Below are positions 14,951 to 20,516 of a stretch of 22,798 bases of DNA, one piece after another (positions within the stretch are counted from its first letter, which is position 1; each line of letters begins with the position of its first letter). The stretch spans positions 1 to 22,798 of the forward strand of contig JAYQWG010000031.1 of assembly GCA_038150225.1 (NCBI GenBank), written 5' to 3'. Position numbers and translations under genes: made by a program. The stretch is from Lucifugimonas sp038150225. Lineage in GTDB: Bacteria; Chloroflexota; Dehalococcoidia; Lucifugimonadales; Lucifugimonadaceae. The notes under the pieces were generated by a model. The model worked only from the letters and a program-made list of their open reading frames with translations, had not been told where the DNA came from and made no database searches.

Positions 14951-14973
14951 GTACTCGATTAATAATCGAGTAC
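14951..14973. promoter_or_regulatory. 23-bp perfect palindrome, probable TetR operator
   Basis: GTACTCGATTA (14951-14961) is followed by a central A and then its exact reverse complement (14963-14973). It ends eight bases before the tetR ATG. Perfect 15-25-bp palindromes just ahead of tetR genes are typical autoregulatory operators, so this is the best candidate binding site for the TetR protein encoded next to it. Confidence 0.75.
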
Positions 14974-14981
14974 CAGGGTAT

Positions 14982-15626
14982 ATGGCAACAAGAACACGTT
15001 TAGATCACGAAACTCGGCAACACCAGATTGTCGAAGCAGCTCGCGAGTTGATTGCGAGCGGCGGTGTTGACGCGCTCACTATCAGGGGAATCGCATCTAA
15101 AGTTGGAGTAACTGAAGCTGCAATTTACCGACACGTTGCCAGTAAAGAGGAAGTTCTTCTCCTCCTGATTCAGGAAGTAGAGGAATCTCTGTTCCAGGCA
15201 ATTTCAAGGGCCACGCGGTCTGACCGTCATGCACTTGACCGTCTTGAGCATATGCTCCAGTTGCACGTTTCCTATGTTGAGCTACGGCAGGGGATTTCAT
15301 TCGTTGTAATCGCCCAGGCTGCTCAATTTGAGGAACCGAGGGTTCGCTCCGCTGGTAAGCGATTGGTTGAGAAATACCTTTCACTTGTATCCGAAACGAT
15401 CTCTCAAGGCATCGAAAGAGATGAAATAGACAGAACAGTTTCACCAAGTGCGGCAGCAATGATCTTCTTCGGGATGATCCAGTCTGCAGTTACGCGTTGG
15501 TTGTTCGATCCATCGGCACATCCGCTGAGTGAAAACGCCGTTTCACTCTGGGCTCTGTTCCGAACTTCGCTCGAATTCTCTGACGAAGACGCTGATCTTC
15601 ATAAGAGTGATAACGGGGGTAAATGA
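14982..15626 (+). CDS. TetR/AcrR-family transcriptional regulator
   Basis: The 214-residue protein has an N-terminal TetR helix-turn-helix domain (about 13-60): HQIVEAARELIASGGVDALTIRGIASKVGVTEAAIYRHVASKEEVLLLLI. A helical ligand-binding and dimer domain follows, whose inducer cannot be read from sequence. It normally represses by binding a palindrome; a perfect 23-bp one lies eight bases before its start. It is followed after one base by the cytidylate-kinase-like gene, so the two are one operon and the repressor may regulate that gene as well as itself. The ATG at 14982 has only a weak CAGGG upstream. Confidence 0.9.
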   Translation: MATRTRLDHETRQHQIVEAARELIASGGVDALTIRGIASKVGVTEAAIYRHVASKEEVLLLLIQEVEESLFQAISRATRSDRHALDRLEHMLQLHVSYVELRQGISFVVIAQAAQFEEPRVRSAGKRLVEKYLSLVSETISQGIERDEIDRTVSPSAAAMIFFGMIQSAVTRWLFDPSAHPLSENAVSLWALFRTSLEFSDEDADLHKSDNGGK

Positions 15627-15627
15627 T

Positions 15628-16287
15628 ATGTCCGTAATTACAGTAGATGGCCAAATTGGCGCAGGTGCACCTGAACTGGGTAAGAAGGTCGCCGGTATGT
15701 TCGGCTTCGAGTATGTCGACCGACTGGCATTGCCTGGATCGTATTCACAAGGTTTAGTGGAACAACCAGAAAAACTGACGGACCGGCTCTGGTCGATCAT
15801 TGAGCGAGCAGTATCCGGTTTTGCTCTCGGTAACGCAGCGGGAGACCCATACTTCAACGTTCCTCAAGAGCTTCTAATTCCGCTCACGTGGGATTCAGAT
15901 GGTCCTTCCGCTGTTCACTCGACAGCCGAGTACATGCCAAATGTCGAGCAGGTGTTTGAACAAGGAAAGGCCGTAATAGTTCACCGGGCCGGATGTGTTG
16001 AAGCGGGCGATCGTGAGGCACTGAAAGTTGGTCTGTTCGCTTCCTGGGAAGACCGTATCCAGCGGGTGATGTCTCGTGAAGGGCTCAAAAACCATGCTGC
16101 AGCTGAAGATGCGATCAAGCGTCGAGAGCAGCTTCAACACGAGTACTTTGGCGACGTACACGGCGTAAATCCTGAAGATCGTAGCCTGTACGACATTGCG
16201 ATTGATACGAGCGCAGAGGCAATACACATTGCATCGATCAAAGTCGCTCGATTTGCACGTCAGAGCATGGTGCTCCAACCCGCCTAG
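15628..16287 (+). CDS. Cytidylate kinase-like family protein
   Basis: The protein starts SVITVDGQIGAGAPELGKKVAGMFGFEYVDR, the P-loop-like N-terminus of the cytidylate-kinase-like family (Cytidylate_kin2), in which GxxGAGAxELG replaces the textbook GxxxxGK(S/T). RAGCVEAG (a lid or nucleotide-contact region), ASWEDRIQRVMSREG and AIKRREQLQHEYFGDVHGVNPEDRSLYDIAIDTSA also match. The true substrate of this family is unclear; it is usually annotated as a nucleotide kinase from fold similarity. A longer frame opens at 15529 inside tetR, but the ATG at 15628 follows GGGGGT by seven bases and gives 219 residues. It begins one base after the tetR stop, so it is co-transcribed and probably coupled. Confidence 0.83.
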   Translation: MSVITVDGQIGAGAPELGKKVAGMFGFEYVDRLALPGSYSQGLVEQPEKLTDRLWSIIERAVSGFALGNAAGDPYFNVPQELLIPLTWDSDGPSAVHSTAEYMPNVEQVFEQGKAVIVHRAGCVEAGDREALKVGLFASWEDRIQRVMSREGLKNHAAAEDAIKRREQLQHEYFGDVHGVNPEDRSLYDIAIDTSAEAIHIASIKVARFARQSMVLQPA

Positions 16288-16320
16288 TTCTCCATCTGAA
16301 CTTCACGTAATTCACTACTT

Positions 16321-16334
16321 GCGACCACAGTCGC
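16321..16334. repeat. Short hairpin between the kinase-like and CBS genes
   Basis: GCGAC (16321-16325) pairs with GTCGC (16330-16334) around CACA. No T run follows, so terminator function is doubtful. TATAGT at 16339 just after it resembles a -10 box for the CBS gene, but no good -35 is present. Confidence 0.35.
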
Positions 16335-16390
16335 GAGCTATAGTGTGTTTAGAGGCGTATTGGAACATTTTGAGAGGGCTGCAAATCTAG

Positions 16391-16841
16391 ATGCTGACTA
16401 AGCTTGCCAGAGAAATCATGACCTCACCGGTTATTACGGTTACGGCCGACACACCGGTATCCAAAGCTGCGGCGATAATGCTCGAAAAGAGCGTCGAACA
16501 CTGGTCGTAGTTGATTCAGACGGTAATTACGAGGGGATGCTCTCGGAGTCTAGATACCTGCCAGAAGAAAATGTCATCCCATACATGCGCCACACGGTGC
16601 TTCGAGTGTTTGGCACTGAGCTTGGTGACCCGGAAAACATCGAAGAGGTCATCCAAGAAACTCGAAACAAGCCGATTGGAAGAACCTCAAAACTGTCTCA
16701 CCTGATGCGCACATCGCTGAAGTTGCGAAGCTAATGGTGGAAACGCGGGTGCATCACCTCACAGTCGTGGATAACAACAAACCTCTAGGAATGATCTCTC
16801 GCCACGACCTACTAGAGCTTTTCGCAGCGGCTGAAGGCTAG
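16391..16841 (+). pseudogene. Two-CBS-domain protein disrupted by two frameshifts
   Basis: Reading three frames in turn restores a protein of about 150 residues. Frame one gives MLTKLAREIMTSPVITVTAD..AAAIMLEKSV and stops at TAG 16508. Frame two continues RTLVVVDSDGNYEGMLSESRYLPEE..EVIQETRNKPIG. Frame three gives KNLKTVSPDAHIAEVAKLM..RVHHLTVVDNNKPLGMISRHDLLELF and stops at 16841. Both shifts equal the loss of one base, near 16493-16496 and near 16660-16685. Together they make a tandem CBS (Bateman) module, which normally binds adenine nucleotides and regulates other proteins. The amino-acid sequence on both sides of each break is well preserved, so a very recent loss or sequencing/assembly errors are both possible. 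Its stop shares CTAG with the convergent nucleotidyltransferase. Confidence 0.85.
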
Positions 16842-17557
16842 TTTCCTGCCAGCGCGATTTTGCCTGCGTTGATGTCGCTGGTGAGATCGCTTAGGTCTTT
16901 CGGGCTTTCAACGCTCGTCCACATGTTTTCGGATTGGTAAGCAGAAAGCTTTCCTTCTTTGGCCAAATCCTGGAACATGGTCGTCTCGTGATCTCCAATG
17001 TCGGGCAGTAGTGGTTCGATTTGGCGGTCGAACAGGTATATCCCCGCGTTGATCCAATAAGGCAAATGCCCTTTTTCGATGAACTGGGTTACGGTGTTGT
17101 TTTCGTTGGATTCAACAACACCGTACTGACTTGGATAAGGAACCAGCATCATCGTTCCCATCGCGTTTGACTCGGAGTGCAAGTCGAGAATCGGTGCAAT
17201 TGGTTGATTGGTGATCACATCACCGTTGGCAACCAGTACCGGTGTTGACTCAGCAGGTACTTGGGCAAGCCCTTGTTTCAGTGCGCCTCCGCGTCCGAGC
17301 GGGGATTCTTCGAAAGAGTAATGTGCAGTGATGCCATAACGCGATCCATCACCGAAGTGATCTTGGATCATCTCGCCCTTGTAACCGCACAGGAACACGA
17401 CGTCAGTCACACCTTGCGAGACCATCCAGTCGACCTGGTAGCCAATGATCGGCTTGCCTGCCACTTCCACGAGTGGCTTTGGACGGTCGTCCGTAAGAGG
17501 CCTGAGGCGTTCGCCTCTTCCTCCAGCGATGCTGAGAGCGAAGAATTTTTCAGTCAT
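16838..17557 (-). CDS. Sugar-phosphate nucleotidyltransferase (NTP-transferase family)
   Basis: The 239-residue protein has the nucleotidyltransferase start ALSIAGGRGERLRPLTDDRPKPLVEVAGKPII (about 7-38), with the G-x-G-x-R-(L) nucleotide loop and PKP, then VANGDVI with the metal-binding Asp and ESPLGRGGALKQGL. FIEKGHLPYWINAGIYLFDR matches the sugar-binding part. Such enzymes join an NTP to a sugar-1-phosphate (glucose, mannose or heptose) to give an activated sugar for glycan synthesis. There is no C-terminal hexapeptide repeat domain, so it is a minimal form, and the specific sugar cannot be read. ATG 17557 follows AAAGGG at good spacing; a TTG one codon earlier is less likely. It is convergent with the CBS gene. 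Confidence 0.88.
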   Translation of the reverse strand: MTEKFFALSIAGGRGERLRPLTDDRPKPLVEVAGKPIIGYQVDWMVSQGVTDVVFLCGYKGEMIQDHFGDGSRYGITAHYSFEESPLGRGGALKQGLAQVPAESTPVLVANGDVITNQPIAPILDLHSESNAMGTMMLVPYPSQYGVVESNENNTVTQFIEKGHLPYWINAGIYLFDRQIEPLLPDIGDHETTMFQDLAKEGKLSAYQSENMWTSVESPKDLSDLTSDINAGKIALAGN

Positions 17558-17588
17558 CAATACCCTTTGGTTCGAAAGTTCTGAGAGA

Positions 17589-17602
17589 GGGTATCAGTAC
17601 CC
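17589..17602. repeat. Hairpin upstream of the nucleotidyltransferase gene
   Basis: GGGTA (17589-17593) pairs with TACCC (17598-17602) around TCAG in the 97-base gap between the serine hydrolase stop and the nucleotidyltransferase start. It is too short and lacks a T run for a clear terminator; it could be a weak operator. Confidence 0.35.
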
Positions 17603-17654
17603 AGTCCTGAGTTCGAGTTGCCGAAAATCCTGCAATTGAACGATTCTTACTAAT

Positions 17655-18719
17655 CTAGTCGGTGATTGAAGAAATGATTCTGCCTAGCAGTCCCTGCATG
17701 TTCCGGCGATCTTCGACTTGTTCAGGTGAGTCGAATGCGCCCCTTGACGGATAGGTTCCAGGGGATTGAACAACTATCAGGTCCAGGCTTGGGCAAACGA
17801 AAATGTGCTGATTCCCGGCACCGCTCGCGGCAAAGCAATCAGCAGGCAATTCTGGCCAAACTTGAAGCTGGTCGTTGCACCAGAATCCAAGGCCGTAAAC
17901 ATGTCGGTCGACAGGCTGGTTCGTCAGGATTTCATCTGAAACCCTGGTTGCTTTTTCTATCCACGCTTCGGGAACAATTTGTGTTCCGTTCCAACTGCCT
18001 TTGTTCAGCCAAAGCAAACCGAGTCGTGCCATGTCACGAGGTGTCATTTCATACCCGGTGTAGTAGCCGAAGATGTCTTGCCTCGCCTCGGGGTGCATAT
18101 CGAAGTTGTTGTACTTCCATCTCCATGTGCCACCAATAGGATTTCGGACCTTCCATTCTGTGAGAGTCCCAAATCCAGCACCTCGTTCGGGATCCGAGGT
18201 TTTATACAGGTTGTAAGCCGATGCCACCGCATGCGTGAGGATGTTCATACCGAAGGTCTGGTAGTTAAATACCTGACCTGGCGCTTCACCTGGCTTCATG
18301 TAACCCGAGGTGTTCCCGATAAGTTGTTTGAACGTTATTCCTTCGTTTTCCGGGAATACGTAACGACCTTCCTTGGGACCCTGCCCTGGGAGAACATCCA
18401 TCAATTCCGGGTAGTAGTCGATGACTGGATCATTTTCCGACTTGATTACACCTTCATGTACAGCAATCCCCAACACCGTCGAGAAAGTTGATTTCGATGC
18501 CGATGCTTGCCGTGCTTTTTCATATGGATCAGTTCGAAAACTCCACTCAGCAACAATCTTCCCGAATCGTGCAATAAGAATTCGGTAAGGTCGAGTTCCC
18601 GCGTCCATTGCCTGGTACTGTCCAGCATTGGAAAGGATCGAGCGATCCATTCCCACTTCTTCGGGTTCTGCCAACTCCCAGTCTTTGCCAGGAAAAACAG
18701 CCAGTGGTTTGTGAGTCAC
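17655..18719 (-). CDS. Serine hydrolase, beta-lactamase (class C / EstB-like) family
   Basis: The 354-residue protein has the SxxK catalytic motif SASK (Ser73, Lys76), a middle motif region with FNYQTFGMNIL in place of the usual YxN, and a late SGAGNQHIFV segment at the place of the third motif (HxG or KTG in relatives). GYYTGYEMTPRDMARLGLLWLNKGSWNGTQIVPEAWIE is a typical conserved stretch of this family. There is no signal peptide, so it is probably cytoplasmic. Family members include esterases, D-aminopeptidases and beta-lactamases, so the substrate cannot be given, and antibiotic resistance should not be assumed. The start is GTG 18719, eight bases after AGGA. It lies 10 bases downstream of a second serine hydrolase of the same fold. 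Confidence 0.87.
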   Translation of the reverse strand: MTHKPLAVFPGKDWELAEPEEVGMDRSILSNAGQYQAMDAGTRPYRILIARFGKIVAEWSFRTDPYEKARQASASKSTFSTVLGIAVHEGVIKSENDPVIDYYPELMDVLPGQGPKEGRYVFPENEGITFKQLIGNTSGYMKPGEAPGQVFNYQTFGMNILTHAVASAYNLYKTSDPERGAGFGTLTEWKVRNPIGGTWRWKYNNFDMHPEARQDIFGYYTGYEMTPRDMARLGLLWLNKGSWNGTQIVPEAWIEKATRVSDEILTNQPVDRHVYGLGFWCNDQLQVWPELPADCFAASGAGNQHIFVCPSLDLIVVQSPGTYPSRGAFDSPEQVEDRRNMQGLLGRIISSITD

Positions 18720-18729
18720 CTATGAATTC

Positions 18730-19779
18730 CTATATATGCGCTAAGTCGAGGTCTATTCGAATGGCTTCGGAGATGGCGTGCAATCGGTTTCGATTTACGT
18801 CGCCCGGCTGGAATGTGTTTGCGACAAATGCAACAGAAACGTTATCGTCGATGCTCGCCCAGCCTGTACAAGTGCCAAGCCCGCCATGTCCTACCGCTCC
18901 CTTATTGTTCGACGCGTATTGATTAGGTGGTTCAGACGGTAACCTGATCCCGAATCCTACTCTTGAGTAGTTTCCGCTTCCTGAATCGTTGCCCTCAGCC
19001 TGGAGAGACGTGACTTCTTCGATTATCGACGCAGGCAACCAGGCTACCCCGTTCGTTGTACCTTTTCCTGAGATCGCTGCGTAAAAGCGAGCCGCGTCCA
19101 TCGTTGTTGTCATCAACGAACCGGCAGGAAGTGTCACCTGGGACGTCGTCAGCAACCTGGAGGATTCAACCATTTCGGGTTGCTCCCAGTTTTCTCCGTT
19201 TTCTAACGGAACAACCCTCCATAAATCGCTGGGTTCTATTGTGAATGCAGTTTGTCGCAACCCGAGCGGGTAACAGACTTCCCGGTTGAAGCACTCGTCG
19301 AATGGAAGACCTGAAATTCGAGACGCAATTTCTGCCACTAACCATCCGAAGGTGCGGGAGTGATAGTGGACATAACTGCCAGGTTCAGTTGCAGGAGTCA
19401 TATCCTCCAGGTGGTTGATCACTCGACCCCAATCGATATAGTCGTCGACCGGGATTTTCGAATGGTCTGCGAGTCCCGCTGTGTGGGTGAGCACATGACC
19501 GATAGTGATTCTGGATTTGCCCCTGACACCAAATTCAGGCCAGAACTCTGCGACTGGAGTCTTCCACTCAAAGTGACCGCGGGATTTGAAACGCCAAAGA
19601 ACAGCGGCAGCCAGCGGTTTGCCCATCGAGAAGACGTGCCACAAGGGATTTTTTACAGCATGTCCTCGACTGATGTCGAATGCCAGCTTGCCGTTTGCGA
19701 AAACAGTTAGAGAGGCCGCTGTGTGCAGACCATCTTCAAACTGTTGGGCAAATCTTTTATTTGTTTCAGTGAACTGCAT
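18730..19779 (-). CDS. Serine hydrolase, beta-lactamase (EstB-like) family
   Basis: The 349-residue protein shows SMGK (Ser51, Lys54) as the SxxK motif in WHVFSMGKPLAAAVL, the Tyr motif in VHYHSRTFGWLVAEIASRISG (YHS in place of YSN), and VGHGGLGTCTG as the third (HxG) motif. LTHTAGLADHS is the usual LLxHTSGL element. This resembles carboxylesterases and related hydrolases. It is not closely similar to its neighbour, from which it is separated by 10 bases, and the two form an operon. No signal peptide is seen. The ATG at 19779 has no clear ribosome site, so leaderless translation or a slightly different start is possible. Confidence 0.9.
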   Translation of the reverse strand: MQFTETNKRFAQQFEDGLHTAASLTVFANGKLAFDISRGHAVKNPLWHVFSMGKPLAAAVLWRFKSRGHFEWKTPVAEFWPEFGVRGKSRITIGHVLTHTAGLADHSKIPVDDYIDWGRVINHLEDMTPATEPGSYVHYHSRTFGWLVAEIASRISGLPFDECFNREVCYPLGLRQTAFTIEPSDLWRVVPLENGENWEQPEMVESSRLLTTSQVTLPAGSLMTTTMDAARFYAAISGKGTTNGVAWLPASIIEEVTSLQAEGNDSGSGNYSRVGFGIRLPSEPPNQYASNNKGAVGHGGLGTCTGWASIDDNVSVAFVANTFQPGDVNRNRLHAISEAIRIDLDLAHI

Positions 19780-19923
19780 TTCGGTCTGGAATGTGTCTAC
19801 GAAATAAGGAAGTGCAATGGAGCGATAGGAGTTCGGTTCGTGACCGGATAACCTGCATCGTCACGGGGATTAGAGCATCGACATAGATGCACCTACTGTA
19901 CATAAACAAAACTAACTTACAGC

Positions 19924-19927
19924 GAGG
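19924..19927 (+). promoter_or_regulatory. Ribosome binding site for the glycosylase-like gene
   Basis: GAGG is six bases ahead of ATG 19934, which favours that ATG over the GTG one codon earlier. Confidence 0.5.
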
Positions 19928-19933
19928 TTTGTG

Positions 19934-20392
19934 ATGCCACTCGGTCAAGCACCAACGAAAATCACTCCAAATAGTCTGGACGATTACCTTGAAATAATGA
20001 CTAAAGCCGTGTTCCAGAGCGGCATATCCTGGAGCGTTGTCGAAGCAAAGTGGCCGGGAATAAAAGAAGCATTTCTCGACTTTCAAATCGGTGGAGTCGC
20101 TTCTATGGATGACGCCGCAATCGACGCCCTTGCAAATGACACCCGAGTTATCAGGAACCGTCGAAAGCTTGCTGCCATTCGTCACAACGCTCGTCGAATG
20201 ATCGAACTTGACGAAGAGCACGGCAATTTCACCAACTACCTTCGGTCACAACCAGATTTCTGGTCACTGGTGAAGGAATTGCGGAAGGATTTCAAATTCC
20301 TCGGAGAGATGGGTTCTTACTACTGGTTGTACGTAGTCGGTGAGGATGTGCCACCGCATGATCAGTTCGAAGCTGAGCGATCGAGAAAGTGA
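19934..20392 (+). CDS. DNA-3-methyladenine glycosylase I-like protein, lacking zinc-site and active-site residues
   Basis: The 152-residue product aligns by eye with the central part of E. coli Tag: SLDDYLEIMTKAVFQSGISWSVVEAKWPGIKEAFLDFQIGGVASMDDAAIDALANDTRVIRNRRKLAAIRHNARR matches LFEMICLEGQQAGLSW.. through IIRHRGKIQAIIGNAR. The family removes 3-methyladenine from DNA. The protein starts later than Tag, without the CGW and YHDNEWG segment (two zinc ligands and a base-pocket Tyr), and Ala occupies the place of the catalytic Glu38. The C-terminal zinc ligands are not obvious. It is either a divergent HhH protein of other function or a degenerate copy, though the frame is intact. It is divergent from the serine hydrolase pair and followed by the molybdenum hydroxylase. 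Confidence 0.72.
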   Translation: MPLGQAPTKITPNSLDDYLEIMTKAVFQSGISWSVVEAKWPGIKEAFLDFQIGGVASMDDAAIDALANDTRVIRNRRKLAAIRHNARRMIELDEEHGNFTNYLRSQPDFWSLVKELRKDFKFLGEMGSYYWLYVVGEDVPPHDQFEAERSRK

Positions 20393-20516
20393 AGCTTTAG
20401 ACGCCGCTTAATGAACTTATTCCTCTGGTAAAGTGACGGTCGTAATCGAGGTTGGCAATTTCAGGAGCGTTTGGCTCCCACTGCCGACACCAAAACAAGA
20501 ACGTACAGGATCGACC

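Noticed and set aside
15529..15627. A longer N-terminus for the kinase-like protein overlapping tetR
   Set aside because: The extra 33 residues overlap the 3' end of tetR in another frame and precede a well-placed GGGGGT/ATG start where the family homology begins.
17655..19779. Antibiotic-resistance beta-lactamases
   Set aside because: Both proteins have SxxK folds but no secretion signal and no canonical YxN/KTG set; they fit esterase-type serine hydrolases better.
20393..20516. A molybdenum-cofactor riboswitch before the molybdenum hydroxylase gene
   Set aside because: The space is only 124 bases, and the one clear hairpin (GGAGC/GCTCC at 20464-20478) does not give the multi-stem structure of that riboswitch.
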